This document shows, piece after piece, positions 8,749 through 17,530 of a DNA stretch of 64,000 nucleotides (the stretch's first letter is position 1; every line of letters starts with the position of its first letter). Position numbers and translations under genes: made by a program. The notes beneath the pieces were generated by a model. The model saw only the letters and a list, made by a program, of their open reading frames with translations. It was not told where the DNA came from and did no database searches. Source of the DNA: Kitasatospora sp. NBC_01287 (lineage in GTDB: Bacteria > Actinomycetota > Actinomycetes > Streptomycetales > Streptomycetaceae); assembly GCF_026340565.1 (NCBI RefSeq), contig NZ_JAPEPB010000001.1, forward strand, positions 1,922,001 through 1,986,000. Reading direction: 5' to 3'.

Positions 8749-9618
8749 ATGAACGTCGGTTTCATCGGACTGGGCGCCATGGGACGCGAGATGGCAGCCC
8801 AGTTGCTCAAGGCGGGCCACCGGGTCCGGGTCTGGAACCGCTCCCCCGAACCGGTGGCGGCGCTGGTCGAGCTGGGCGCCGAGGCGGCGGCCACACCGGC
8901 CGCGGCGCTGTCGGGCGAGGTGCTGATCTCGATGCTCGCCGACGACGCGGCAGTGGCGGACCTGCTGCTCGACGAGGTGCTGCTCGCCTCCGCCGCCGTC
9001 GCGGTGCACGTCAACATGGCCACGGTCTCACCGGAGTTGGCCCGCCGCGCCGCCGAGCTGCACCAGCGGCACGGCATCGGCTACGTCGCCGCTCCGGTGC
9101 TGGGCCGCACCGACGTGGCGGCGGCCGGCAACCTCAACATCCTGGCGGCGGGAGAGGCGGCGCTGCTCGACCGGGTGGCGCCACTCTTCGAGGCGATCGG
9201 CCGCCACACCTACCGGCTCGGTGAGCGACCGGAGTTGGCCAACGTGGCGAAGATCAGCGCCAACTTCCTGCTGGTCTCCGCGGTGGAGGCGCTCGCCGAG
9301 GCCACCGCACTCGCCGAGGCCAACGGCCTGGCCGCCGCCGACCTGCTGGAGGTGCTCACCGGCACCGTCTTCCCCGGCCCGGTCTACGCCGGCTACGGCT
9401 CGATGATCGCCGAGCGGCGCTACGACCCCGCCTTCCGCCTCGCCCTGGGCCTCAAGGACGTCAACCTCGCCCTGGACGCGGGTACCGCCGCCCATGTCCC
9501 GCTGCCGATCGCGAGCGTGCTGCGGGACGCCCTGCTGGACGGAATCGCCCACGGTGAAGGCGAGTTGGACCTGGCGGCCCTGGGCGAGACGGCCCGGCGC
9601 CGGGCGGGGTCGGCATAA
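8749..9618 (+). CDS. NAD(P)-dependent beta-hydroxyacid dehydrogenase (3-hydroxyisobutyrate dehydrogenase family)
   Basis: 289 residues, start supported by GAGGAG at 8736-8741. The N-terminal Rossmann domain opens with GFIGLGAMGREMA (GxGxMG dinucleotide motif), and NRSPEP follows the second strand; Asn-Arg at this point suggests a preference for NADP, as in glyoxylate/succinic-semialdehyde reductases. The catalytic lysine lies in NVAKISANF of the all-helical C-terminal domain. Members oxidise 3-hydroxyacids or reduce aldehydes; the substrate is not predictable here. A cupin gene follows after 112 bp in the same direction. Confidence 0.85.
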   Translation: MNVGFIGLGAMGREMAAQLLKAGHRVRVWNRSPEPVAALVELGAEAAATPAAALSGEVLISMLADDAAVADLLLDEVLLASAAVAVHVNMATVSPELARRAAELHQRHGIGYVAAPVLGRTDVAAAGNLNILAAGEAALLDRVAPLFEAIGRHTYRLGERPELANVAKISANFLLVSAVEALAEATALAEANGLAAADLLEVLTGTVFPGPVYAGYGSMIAERRYDPAFRLALGLKDVNLALDAGTAAHVPLPIASVLRDALLDGIAHGEGELDLAALGETARRRAGSA

Positions 9619-9730
9619 CTGGCTGAGCCGGCATGCCGAGTGGCGGCCCGTGTCACATCGCGCGGCGCCGCGCCGTCCACTGGGAGAGGGCGCCCCACCA
9701 CCGGGCCCCCGCGACCGAGGAGTCAGACCG

Positions 9731-10231
9731 ATGACCCTGATCGACCCGACGAGCGCCGCCCCGGTACTGGTCCGCGCGGACGAGGCGGAGCTGCTGGGCG
9801 CGCCTCCCGCCACCATCCAGCTGCTGGCCGACGGCAGCGACACCAGCGGCGCCCTGAGCGCCGTCCGCACCAGGATGGGCAAGGGCACCGCCGGCCCCGG
9901 CCCGCACCTCCACCACCGCGCACCCGAGATCTTCTTCGTCATCGAGGGCGCGCTCGACGTGCTGCTGGGCGAGGAGATCGTCACCGCCCGCGACGGTGAC
10001 TTCCTCCTGGTGCCCCCGCAGACCGTGCACGCCTTCCGCACCCCGGCCGACCACGGCGTGGACCTGCTCTTCCTCATGCCGGGCACCGACCGCTTCGAGT
10101 ACTTCCGCCTGGTCGAGCGGATCAGGCAGGGCCAGGCGAGCCCGCAGGAGATCCTCGACACCCAGGAGCGGTTCGACAACCACTTCGTGCCGAGCACCCT
10201 CTGGGAGTCGGGCGCGGACGGCGGCGCGTGA
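9731..10231 (+). CDS. Single-domain cupin protein
   Basis: 166 residues with GAGGAG upstream of the ATG. The cupin core is clear: GPGPHLHHRAPEIFFVIEGALDV carries the first motif (H-x-H-H...E) and LLVPPQTVHAF the second (P...H). These residues usually bind one divalent metal. The helical C-terminal tail (about 120-166) is common in streptomycete cupins annotated as quercetin-dioxygenase-like. Substrate unknown; it may be co-transcribed with the dehydrogenase upstream. Confidence 0.85.
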   Translation: MTLIDPTSAAPVLVRADEAELLGAPPATIQLLADGSDTSGALSAVRTRMGKGTAGPGPHLHHRAPEIFFVIEGALDVLLGEEIVTARDGDFLLVPPQTVHAFRTPADHGVDLLFLMPGTDRFEYFRLVERIRQGQASPQEILDTQERFDNHFVPSTLWESGADGGA

Positions 10232-10291
10232 GGCGGAGCGGCCGCCGGGCCGACTGACTGTGCGGGTGGCGGGGCCGGCGCGTGCCTCGGC

Positions 10292-10939
10292 TCAGCCGCG
10301 CGGCAGCGGGCGCGGGTGGCGGCGCAGCCAGGCCAGGGGGCCGCGACGGCGGCGGCGCGGCGGGCGGGCCACCACCGAGCCGCTGCGGACCGTGCCCGAC
10401 AGCTCGACGCGCAGCATCGTGGGCTCCGGCGGGGCGTCCGGCGACGATGGCCCGCGCACGACCCTGACGGATCCGCTGGCCACGGTCACGTCGTCGGCGT
10501 CCACCTCGACACCGGGCCGGGTGACGATCACCAGGCTGCCGCTGCGTAGCTTGAGCGCGATCCGCAGGGTCGGGTGGGTGATCACCGCTTCGCTCAGGTC
10601 CAGCAGCACGTGGCCGCTGCGCACCGACACCTCCAGTGCGCGCGGCACCACCCAGCGGCCCTCGCGGCGGACGGTCGAGCTGCCCACCTCGATGTGTGCG
10701 AGGTCCTTGGCCGGCCGCAGCGTCGGCCCGCTCACCACCGGCAGGTCGGCGACCAGCTCGGCCAGCTCACTGCCGGTGCGCGCCGTCAGCGCCAGCTCCA
10801 GCCGCTCGTCCAACTCCTCCAGGGTCAGGCGGCCTTCACCGGCCGCGAGGCGCAGTTGCTCGGCGACCCGGTCGCGGTCCTCGTGCGAGGCCCTCACCTC
10901 TGGTGCCTGTCGCCGCTGCGGCGACGTCTCTCCACTCAT
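10292..10939 (-). CDS. DUF1707 SHOCT-like domain protein
   Basis: 215 residues. The N-terminal ~55 residues (VRASHEDRDRVAEQLRLAAGEGRLTLEELDERL, given here in pieces of that helix-turn-helix-like repeat) are DUF1707, a short domain abundant in actinobacterial membrane-associated proteins. The middle is a beta-rich segment with repeated short strands resembling the toast-rack fold of LiaF/DUF1707 proteins, and the tail is Arg-rich (RRRRRG). No membrane helix is seen. The start at 10939 is chosen because TAAGGT lies 7 nt upstream, fitting a leaderless promoter; the longer frame to 10990 lacks support. Confidence 0.75.
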   Translation of the reverse strand: MSGETSPQRRQAPEVRASHEDRDRVAEQLRLAAGEGRLTLEELDERLELALTARTGSELAELVADLPVVSGPTLRPAKDLAHIEVGSSTVRREGRWVVPRALEVSVRSGHVLLDLSEAVITHPTLRIALKLRSGSLVIVTRPGVEVDADDVTVASGSVRVVRGPSSPDAPPEPTMLRVELSGTVRSGSVVARPPRRRRRGPLAWLRRHPRPLPRG

Positions 10940-10946
10940 GGCCCGT

Positions 10947-10952
10947 ACCTTA
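10947..10952 (-). promoter_or_regulatory. -10 hexamer of a leaderless promoter for the DUF1707 gene
   Basis: TAAGGT on the minus strand, then 7 nt, then ATG (10939). This matches the TANNNT-N7-ATG pattern seen before several genes here. No Shine-Dalgarno fits the spacing independently of this hexamer. Confidence 0.5.
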
Positions 10953-11046
10953 TGGGTACGCCGGGTGGCCGCGACCGCCCGGCGTACCACGGGTGCCGTG
11001 AGCCGTAGGTGCTGTCAGCCGTAGGTGCCGTCAGCCGTAGGTGCCG

Positions 11047-11922
11047 TCAGCCGCCGGCGCAGCCGTCCGTGGCGCAGCTGTGCCACGGACCCCAGGCGCC
11101 GCGCGGCGTGAGCTGGGAGATCTCGGCGTAGTACCCCGAGGAGGCGTCCCACAGGTGGGCGACGGCGGTGAGGGTGCCGTCCGGCGCCTCGGTGACGCTG
11201 GTCGGGGTGCCGACCGACTCCGGCTCCGGGCCGGCCCCGAGGTCGGTCCAGGCGCCCCAGGTGCCGTGCCGGTCCTGCTCGCTGACGTACAACTCCGGTA
11301 CCGCGCCGACCTGGTAGACCTCGAAGGCGGCGAGCGAGCCGTCGTGCTCGCGGAAGAGCACGGGGTAGCCGAAGAACCTCGGCACGGCGGCGCTGCCGGG
11401 CCCGAAGGCCTCCGGGGCGGACCACGGACCGCCGGGACTCAGCTGGTGGATCCGCACCAGCACCGAGGACTCGGGCTCGACGGTGAAGACCTCCAGCCGC
11501 CCGTCGGCGTCAACGGCCGCCGACAGCACGGGGTTCTGGAAGTTCACACCGACGGAGCCGATCTGCTGCCACTCGCCGTACGCGCCGCCCGGCGTGCGCC
11601 GGGTGCGGTACCAGAGGGTCTCGTCCGGGCCGCCCGTGCCCGAGAAGATCCCGAACTGGGTGACCAGGCCACTCGGCCGGGTCACCGAGACCGACTCGAC
11701 CTCGGTCCCCGGAGATGTCGCCGGAGAAGTCGCCGGAGAAGTCGCCGGGCCCGAAGCCGCACCCGAGCCCGGCCCCGCACCCACTACCGAGATCGACAGC
11801 GGCCCCGACACCGACAGCGGCGCGGTCGCCTGCGCGGCCGGCGCGAGCAGCCCGCTCGCGCCGATGACGGCAGCGCAGGCCAACGCAACGGCCGCCGCCC
11901 TCCGTTCGCCCATTCCACGCAT
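11047..11922 (-). CDS. Secreted protein with PLL-like beta-propeller repeats
   Basis: 291 residues with a clear signal peptide (hydrophobic VALACAAVIGASGLL, cleavage near AQA). A Pro/Ser/Ala linker with three SPAT repeats (~50-70) precedes repeated blades with a W-x-x-W/PGGxW rhythm (LWYRTRRTPGGAYGEW, HQLSPGGPWSAPE, QDRHGTWGAWTDL, ISQLTPRGAWGPW). This spacing resembles PLL-like lectin propellers, which bind sugars. Two C-terminal cysteines (CATDGC) may form a disulphide. The start at 11922 has GAGGGG upstream. It is exported and may bind extracellular glycans; ligand unknown. Confidence 0.7.
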   Translation of the reverse strand: MRGMGERRAAAVALACAAVIGASGLLAPAAQATAPLSVSGPLSISVVGAGPGSGAASGPATSPATSPATSPGTEVESVSVTRPSGLVTQFGIFSGTGGPDETLWYRTRRTPGGAYGEWQQIGSVGVNFQNPVLSAAVDADGRLEVFTVEPESSVLVRIHQLSPGGPWSAPEAFGPGSAAVPRFFGYPVLFREHDGSLAAFEVYQVGAVPELYVSEQDRHGTWGAWTDLGAGPEPESVGTPTSVTEAPDGTLTAVAHLWDASSGYYAEISQLTPRGAWGPWHSCATDGCAGG

Positions 11923-12090
11923 ATCTGGTGGCCCCTCTCGCTCGACTGACGCTCCGGCAGGCCGAGCGCCGGACCACATGCCATCCTGCCCGCCGGCCAG
12001 GGCCCGGGGCGGGCAGAACGGAGCACCCGGCGGGTATTTGGCTCAAACACACGCCCGAGGCCGCCGGCGGGCGGCCCGGACGTCACCGCC

Positions 12091-14049
12091 TCAGGGCTGC
12101 AGCCGCCCCGCGAAGCGCCGCTCGAAGCCGTCGCCGGTGTCCGCCGTCACCGTGTAGTCGTACCGCCCGGCGGCGGTCGGCGCGAGCACCCGGTCAACGC
12201 TCGTGCCGGGCGCGACCGTCACCGTGGCGGGCGTCGAACCGCTCGCTCCGGTGGCCGTGTTGGCGCCGACGGTGAAGACCACCGGCTTCCCGCTGCCGCT
12301 CGCGTTGCTCAGGGTGATCCGCACCCCGTCCGGCGCCTCCACCGAGGCGACCTCCGGGTGGCCCTTGGCCGTGTTGGTCCAGGTCCGCACGTCGCCCTTG
12401 TAGCCGCGCAGGAAGCCGTCCGGGCCGTGCGCGTCGATGTCGTAGGGACCGCCGCTGACGCCCAGCGCGCTGAAGAAGTCGCTGACCGTGCCACCGACCG
12501 GCAACGTGTAGCGCCAGGCGCCGAACTGACGGAAGTTCACCGTGTACATCGAGATGCCCGCGCCCAGGGTGCCCAGGTTGTCCAGGGTGATCCAGAGCTG
12601 CCCGGTGCCGGTGTCGGTGCGCGAGGAGGAGCCGAAGCGGTAGCCGGTCGGCAGCGCGGGCCGGTCGCCGGACTCGACCTGGGGCTGCTGCTGGACGATC
12701 GGCGGGAAGAGCGGCGGCAGCAGCAGCTTGTCCTGCTGGGCCAGGTCGGCCAGCAACTGCTTGGTGTCCGGCAGGGCCGGGAAGCTGCGGTCGCTGGTGG
12801 TGAAGTCGAAGGCGGACAGCAGGTCGCCGCAGACGGTGCGGCGCCAGGCGGAGATGTTGGGCTCCCGCACCCCGGTCCAGTTCTCCAGGAAGCGCAGGAC
12901 CGAAGTGTGGTCGAAGACCTCGGAGTTGACCCGGCCACCACGGCTCCACGGCGAGATCACGATCATCGGCACGCGCGGGCCCAGGCCGATCGGCAGGCCG
13001 CCGACGAACTCGTCCGGCGTCCCGTCGGGCGCCACCGGCGGCACGACATGGTCGAAGAAGCCGTCGTTCTCGTCGTAGTTGAGGAAGACGACGGTCTTCG
13101 CCCACACCTCCGGGTTGGCGGCCAGCGCGTCCAGCACCACCGAGGCGGTGAAGTCGGCTCCCTGGGCGGGCGGGTAGTTGGGGTGCTCGGACTGCGCGGT
13201 GGGGGCGACCACCCAGCTGACCGCGGGCAGCCTGCCCGCCGCCACGTCGTTCGCGAAGTCGTCCGCGCCGGCCTTGGCCATGCCGCGCTGGTAGAGCGGG
13301 GAGTCCGGGGTCGCGGTCTGGAAGGACTTGAACCAGGCCAACGCGTTGTCGTCGAAGTTGTCCTGCTGCTGGTAGACCTTCCAGGAGATGCCGGCCGCCT
13401 GCAGCCGCTCCGGGTACGTGGTCCAGGTGAAGCCGGACTTGGTGTTGTCGGTCGCAGGGCCGCCGCCGGTGGCGTTCGGGTCGATCATGCCCGACCAGAG
13501 GTAGAGCCGGTTCGGGTCGGTGGAGGTCAGGGCGGAGCAGAAGTACTGGTCGCAGAGGGTGAAGTTGTCCGCGAGCGCGTACTGGAACGGGATGTCCTGG
13601 CGACGGTAGTAGCCCATGGTGTACCAGGTCTTGGCGGGCACCCAGTTGTTCCACTGACCGTTCGCCCAGGCGCTGTGGGTGCCGCCCCAGGAGTGGTCGA
13701 GGTCGAAGATCCGCTGGGCGTCGCTGGTCGAGGTGTCCAGGTGCCAGGGCAGCAGGTCGGTGCCGCCCACGGTGCCCAGCAGCTTCTGGCGCAGCACGTC
13801 CGAGCCGCCGGGGAAGCGCACCCGGGAGGTGTCACCGTAGCCGCGCACGCCGTTCAGGGTGCCGAAGTAGTGGTCGAAGGAGCGGTTCTCCTGCATCAGC
13901 ACCACGACGTGCTCGACGTCGTCCAGAGTGCCGGGCGTCGCGGGGGCGGCCAGGGCCCGCTGGAGCGAACCGGGCAGCGCGCCGAGACCGAGCGCGGCAC
14001 CGGAGGCGGCGGCCGAGCCGAGCAGGGTGCGGCGGGAGAGCGGGGACAC
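12091..14049 (-). CDS. plcC: Tat-exported phosphocholine-specific phospholipase C
   Basis: 652 residues starting at a GTG with AGGAGG upstream. The N-terminus SPLSRRTLLGSAAASG is a twin-arginine signal. The mature protein opens with HVVVLMQENRSFDHYFG, the hallmark of the phosphoesterase family of PlcC/PlcN/acid phosphatase AcpA, and contains further metal-site segments (DHSWGGTHSAW, NYDENDGFFDHV, SPWSRGG). The last ~200 residues form the two beta domains typical of actinobacterial PLCs (DUF756). It cleaves phosphatidylcholine or related lipids outside the cell for phosphate or choline. The family size (~650-700) agrees. Confidence 0.9.
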   Translation of the reverse strand: MSPLSRRTLLGSAAASGAALGLGALPGSLQRALAAPATPGTLDDVEHVVVLMQENRSFDHYFGTLNGVRGYGDTSRVRFPGGSDVLRQKLLGTVGGTDLLPWHLDTSTSDAQRIFDLDHSWGGTHSAWANGQWNNWVPAKTWYTMGYYRRQDIPFQYALADNFTLCDQYFCSALTSTDPNRLYLWSGMIDPNATGGGPATDNTKSGFTWTTYPERLQAAGISWKVYQQQDNFDDNALAWFKSFQTATPDSPLYQRGMAKAGADDFANDVAAGRLPAVSWVVAPTAQSEHPNYPPAQGADFTASVVLDALAANPEVWAKTVVFLNYDENDGFFDHVVPPVAPDGTPDEFVGGLPIGLGPRVPMIVISPWSRGGRVNSEVFDHTSVLRFLENWTGVREPNISAWRRTVCGDLLSAFDFTTSDRSFPALPDTKQLLADLAQQDKLLLPPLFPPIVQQQPQVESGDRPALPTGYRFGSSSRTDTGTGQLWITLDNLGTLGAGISMYTVNFRQFGAWRYTLPVGGTVSDFFSALGVSGGPYDIDAHGPDGFLRGYKGDVRTWTNTAKGHPEVASVEAPDGVRITLSNASGSGKPVVFTVGANTATGASGSTPATVTVAPGTSVDRVLAPTAAGRYDYTVTADTGDGFERRFAGRLQP

Positions 14050-14283
14050 GGGTCCTCCTGGAGGGTACGGGCGATGTTCGACTGTCCGTCACATGTGGTT
14101 CCGCTACTTGCGAGTAGGGATGATTCCAGCGAAGGGTGAACGAGGGAAGACCCGGGGACAGCCATTGAGGTGTCTGTACATGTCTGCCCCTCGATCCGGC
14201 CTCCCGGCCGGGTGCCCGCCCGGCTGCCGCCCGACTGCCGTCCGGATGCCGGGCGGCGGCCACCCGGCGCCCCACCAGGCGGT

Positions 14284-14289
14284 TACCCT
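14284..14289 (+). promoter_or_regulatory. -10 hexamer of a leaderless promoter for the serine hydrolase gene
   Basis: TACCCT followed by exactly 7 nt and the ATG at 14297; there is no Shine-Dalgarno sequence. Fits the TANNNT-N7-ATG pattern. Confidence 0.5.
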
Positions 14290-14296
14290 CCCCCGC

Positions 14297-14881
14297 ATGA
14301 CCACTGACGACCTCCCGACCGTCCTGGTGCTGCCCGGCTACCAGAACTCCGGCCCCGAGCACTGGCAGTCCCACTGGGAGCGCGGCGACCCGCGCCTGGT
14401 CCGGGTCGAACAGGCCGACTGGGACCGGCCGCTGCTGACCGACTGGGCCGCCGCGCTGGACCGGGCGGTCCGGGAGCAGTCAGCGGAGCGGTCGCGGGAG
14501 CACTCACGGGAACGGTCAGGACCCGTGGTGCTCGCCGCGCACAGCCTGGGCTGCGTGACGGTCGCGCACTGGGCGGCGCGGGCTGGCGCCGCCGCCCGGG
14601 CGCTGGTGCGCGGGGCTCTGCTGGTCGCGCCGGCCGACATCGACACGGTGGAGATCGAGGAACTGGTCAACTTCCGGCCGATCCCGCTGCTGCCACTACC
14701 CTTCCCCAGTACCGTGGTGGCCAGCTCGGACGACCCGTACTGCACGCTCGACCGCGCCCGGCTCCTCGCGCGCGGCTGGGGTTCCCGGCTGGTCGAGGCC
14801 GGCCCGCGCGGCCACCTCAACGCAGCCTCCGGGCTGGGAGATTGGCCCGAAGGGCGGGCGCTGCTGGCCGATCTGTCCTAG
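14297..14881 (+). CDS. RBBP9/YdeN-family serine hydrolase
   Basis: 194 residues. LVLPGYQNSGPEHWQSHWE at the N-terminus and the nucleophile elbow AHSLGC are diagnostic of the small alpha/beta hydrolase family that includes human RBBP9 and Bacillus YdeN. The acid is in VASSDDPYC and the histidine in GPRGHLNAASG, so the catalytic triad is complete. A short Glu/Arg/Ser repeat insertion (~58-72) precedes the nucleophile strand. Cytoplasmic, probably an esterase or amidase; substrate unknown. It starts directly downstream of a TANNNT hexamer and is likely leaderless. Confidence 0.85.
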   Translation: MTTDDLPTVLVLPGYQNSGPEHWQSHWERGDPRLVRVEQADWDRPLLTDWAAALDRAVREQSAERSREHSRERSGPVVLAAHSLGCVTVAHWAARAGAAARALVRGALLVAPADIDTVEIEELVNFRPIPLLPLPFPSTVVASSDDPYCTLDRARLLARGWGSRLVEAGPRGHLNAASGLGDWPEGRALLADLS

Positions 14882-15119
14882 GCCGGTGGTTGGTTGACGA
14901 TCGGTCTCCCGGGGGAACCCCTGTCGCTGCACGGCAGCGCCGCCCACCTCACCGCGAGCGGCCCGCCATCGCCGCACAACGGCCGCCCGGACACCGCCCA
15001 CCTCCACTGGCCGGAGCACCCCGCGCCGCGCGCCGCCGAGTTGCGGCCGGCACCGGACCTGAACAGCGTGGTGGGGACCCTGCGCGGCTGACGTCGGGCC
15101 GGGCTGTTTGGATCAGTCC

Positions 15120-15557
15120 ATGAACCACTCCCACACCGCTCCCGAGGGCTACCAGATCTCCACCGACCCGGCGCGACTGGACGCGGCCCTGGTCCACCGC
15201 TGGCTCTCCGAGGACGCCTACTGGGCCCTGGGCGTCTCCCGCGAGCAGCAGGACCGCGCCATCGCCAACTCGCTCAACTTCGGCCTCTACCGCACGTCCA
15301 CCGGCGCCCAGCTCGGCTACGCCCGGGTGGTCACCGACCTGGCCACCTTCGCCTGGCTCTGCGACGTCTACATCGCCCCCGAAGCCCGCGGCCTGGGCCT
15401 GGGCACCGCCCTCGCCGCCGCCACCCGCGACCACCTCACCCCGTACGGCCTGCGCCGCGTCATGCTCGCCACGGCCGACGCCCACGAGGTCTACGCCAAG
15501 GTCGGCTTCGAGCCGCTGGCGAAGCCGGAGAAGTGGATGCTCCTGGGCGGCCAGTGA
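15120..15557 (+). CDS. GNAT-family N-acetyltransferase
   Basis: 145 residues from the ATG at 15120 (a TTG at 15108 is in frame but less likely). The acetyl-CoA-binding motif A is DVYIAPEARGLGLGTALAAA, with the R/Q-x-x-G-x-G/A pattern, preceded by the FAWLCD strand. The C-terminal strand-helix (HEVYAKVGFEPL) is typical of the family. Acceptor unknown. The preceding ~240 bp contain no supported gene, only a TTG frame (14894-15091) without a ribosome binding site. Confidence 0.85.
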   Translation: MNHSHTAPEGYQISTDPARLDAALVHRWLSEDAYWALGVSREQQDRAIANSLNFGLYRTSTGAQLGYARVVTDLATFAWLCDVYIAPEARGLGLGTALAAATRDHLTPYGLRRVMLATADAHEVYAKVGFEPLAKPEKWMLLGGQ

Positions 15558-15576
15558 CCCGCGCGATGCGCCTCCG

Positions 15577-16141
15577 CTACCCGCGCCCGCGCAGTTCGGC
15601 CGCAGCTGTGGCGAGCCGCTGGGCGGCCCGGGGCAGGTCGGGCCTGGTCGCCGGTGGCGGCGAAGGCGAGGCGCAGGTGGGGGCCGGCGGGCTCGGCGGG
15701 GAAGAAGCGGGAGCCGGGGTCGGTGGCGACGCCGTGGCGGCGGGCGGCGTCGGCGAGGGCGTCCTCGGTGAGGTCGGGCGGCAGCCGCAGCCAGAGGTGC
15801 AGGCCGGCGGCCGGCAGGGCGCCCAGGGTCCAGTCGGGCAGTCGCCGGCCACGGCGGCGGCCACGGCGACGGCCACGGCAGCGGCCACGGCAGCGGCCAC
15901 GGCGGCAGCCAGCGTGGCGCTCGCGCAGGGCGGCGGCCACCACCTGGCGGCGGCGCCCGGCGGCGAGCACCGCGCCGGTCGGGTTGTGGCAACTGGGCTG
16001 GCCGTAGAGCAGTCGGGCACCGGTCATCGCGAAGGCGTCGGCCAGCAGGTCGGGGCGCAGGCCGTCCTGGTCGATCGGCACCCAAGTGACCTCGCCCGCA
16101 GCACCGTTGACCGCGATCGACGCCTTCCACGCCCACGCCAC
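15577..16141 (-). pseudogene. Relic of a MocR-type GntR/aminotransferase regulator
   Basis: Two blocks of a fold-type I aminotransferase are readable on the minus strand. An N-side block has VPIDQDGLRPDLLADAF and YGQPSCHNPTGAVLAAGRRRQV, which is the substrate/PLP-binding HNPTG region. A C-side block has LHLWLRLPPDLTEDALADAAR, SRFFPAEPAGPHLRLAFA. The ~100 residues normally between them, including the PLP lysine, are replaced by a 12-bp tandem repeat that encodes only Arg/Gly/Cys. The ending RAAQRLATAAAELRGRG is in a different frame, so there is a frameshift near 15650. The HTH half is absent. MocR proteins normally regulate vitamin B6 or amino-acid genes; this copy cannot be functional. Confidence 0.7.
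15847..15906. repeat. 5 x 12-bp tandem repeat inside the MocR relic
   Basis: Five consecutive 12-bp units of GGCCACGGC[AG][AG]C, in the exact place of the missing aminotransferase core. Possibly the scar of a deletion or slippage event. Confidence 0.85.
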
Positions 16142-16373
16142 CGACGAGCAGGTCGGACTGCTGCGCTTCCTGCAACTGGGCCCGGATCTTGGCCTGGCCC
16201 TGCTGGTCTCGCCGGTCAGCCGGCTGCGCGAACTGCCTGCGCCGCGCTGACCGGCCCGACCGGCGCAGACCGGCGCTGGGCCGCCGGGCCTACCGACGGC
16301 CCAGCAACCCAGTGGCCCCGGCCGCTGAGCGGTCCAGCAGCCAGGCGGCCAGGCGGCTCCGGAGCCCGGTCGC

Positions 16374-17417
16374 TCAGTACCAGACGGTGATCCGCCGCTG
16401 CGGCCCGTCGACCCGGATCCGGCCGCCGCAGGGCAGGATCAGCTGGGGGTCGGTGTGACCGAAGTCGACGTCGAAGACCGCCATCGCCTCGGGCGCGTAC
16501 TCGCTCAGCGCCCGCAGCACCGCCGCCCGCTGGGCCTCGCGGTACTCGGCCTTCGCGGCCCCCTCCAGCGGCTTGCCGAAGCTCCAGGCCTTGGCCCGGG
16601 CCATCAGCAGCGCCGGGACCTGGGCCAGCACGCCGCGCTCGCCCAGGTTGCGCAGGATCCGGTAGACCTCGTCGCCGCCCGGCATCTCCTCCGAGGTCTC
16701 CAGGAAGAGCACCTGGCCGGCGTACTCGGCAGCAGGGCGGATCTCCCGGTCGGCCATCGCCATCCAGGCGAGGATCTCCAGGTTGCCACCCCAGCCCAGG
16801 CCGTCGACCACCCGGTCCGCGTTGTGCCAGTACCAGCCCTCGGCCGGCTCCATCTCCGGCTCGGTCCCCAGGAGTTCGGGCTGGCCCCAGTCCACCTCCT
16901 GATCGCACACCTCGGCGCTCGCGCGGAGCTCGTACGGGCCGGAGCCGAGGAGCGCGGCGCGCAGCGAGTCCACGCTCGCCGGGTGCGTCGAACCGCTGCG
17001 GCCCAGGTGCACCATCACGGAACCGCCGTGGTACGCCACGATGCCGAGGTTGCGCAGGAAGAGCAGCAGGTTGGTGTTGTCGCTGTAGCCGAAGAACGGC
17101 TTGGGGTTGGCCCGGATCAACTCCCGGTCCAGGTGCGGCAGGACGGTGATCTGATCCTCGCCGCCGATGGTGGCCAGCACCGCCTTGATGTTCGGGTCGG
17201 CGAAGGCCGCGTTCAGGTCGGCCGCGCGCTCCTGCGGGGTGGCGCCGAGCTTGCGGGTGGTCGGGTACTCCACCGGCTCCAGTCCGAACTCCTCACGCAG
17301 CCGCCGGATCCCGAGCTCATGGACGTGCGGGAAGACCGCCGGCCCGGCGAAGGACGGCGAGAGGACGGCAACGCGGTCACCCGGACGCGGCTTGGCGGGG
17401 TATATGGGATCTGCCAT
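16374..17417 (-). CDS. S66-family serine carboxypeptidase (LD-carboxypeptidase/MccF-like)
   Basis: 347 residues. The fold signature is complete: an N-terminal GDRVAVLSPSFAGP strand, the nucleophile elbow FFGYSDNTN (Ser ~112), a glutamate in LFLETSEEMPGG, and the catalytic His in DFGHTDPQLILPCGG. This Ser-Glu-His set occurs in LD-carboxypeptidases that trim murein tetrapeptides and in MccF peptidases that inactivate microcin-C-type compounds. The insert VDGLGWGGNLEIL is nearer to MccF-like members. Cytoplasmic; single gene. The start has TATCAT 7 nt upstream, so it is likely leaderless. Confidence 0.85.
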   Translation of the reverse strand: MADPIYPAKPRPGDRVAVLSPSFAGPAVFPHVHELGIRRLREEFGLEPVEYPTTRKLGATPQERAADLNAAFADPNIKAVLATIGGEDQITVLPHLDRELIRANPKPFFGYSDNTNLLLFLRNLGIVAYHGGSVMVHLGRSGSTHPASVDSLRAALLGSGPYELRASAEVCDQEVDWGQPELLGTEPEMEPAEGWYWHNADRVVDGLGWGGNLEILAWMAMADREIRPAAEYAGQVLFLETSEEMPGGDEVYRILRNLGERGVLAQVPALLMARAKAWSFGKPLEGAAKAEYREAQRAAVLRALSEYAPEAMAVFDVDFGHTDPQLILPCGGRIRVDGPQRRITVWY

Positions 17418-17424
17418 GGCGGTG

Positions 17425-17430
17425 ATGATA
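17425..17430 (-). promoter_or_regulatory. -10 hexamer of a leaderless promoter for the S66 peptidase gene
   Basis: TATCAT on the minus strand, 7 nt before the ATG at 17417. No ribosome binding site is present in the intervening bases. Confidence 0.5.
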
Positions 17431-17530
17431 CGAACCCGAACAGCTCCCCGGCCAGCGCCTTTCCGCTCGGGCCGGTCGCTCCGGTCAGACCGGCCGCCCC
17501 GGGTCGACCCGGCCGCTCCGGCCGCTCCGG

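Noticed and set aside
12358..14139. Long plus-strand frame opposite the phospholipase C gene
   Set aside because: Arg/Gly/Val-rich shadow; the minus strand encodes a clear Tat-exported enzyme.
14894..15091. 65-codon TTG frame between the hydrolase and GNAT genes
   Set aside because: No ribosome binding site or recognised domain; directly follows the hydrolase stop in the same frame. Possibly a remnant, but not supportable.
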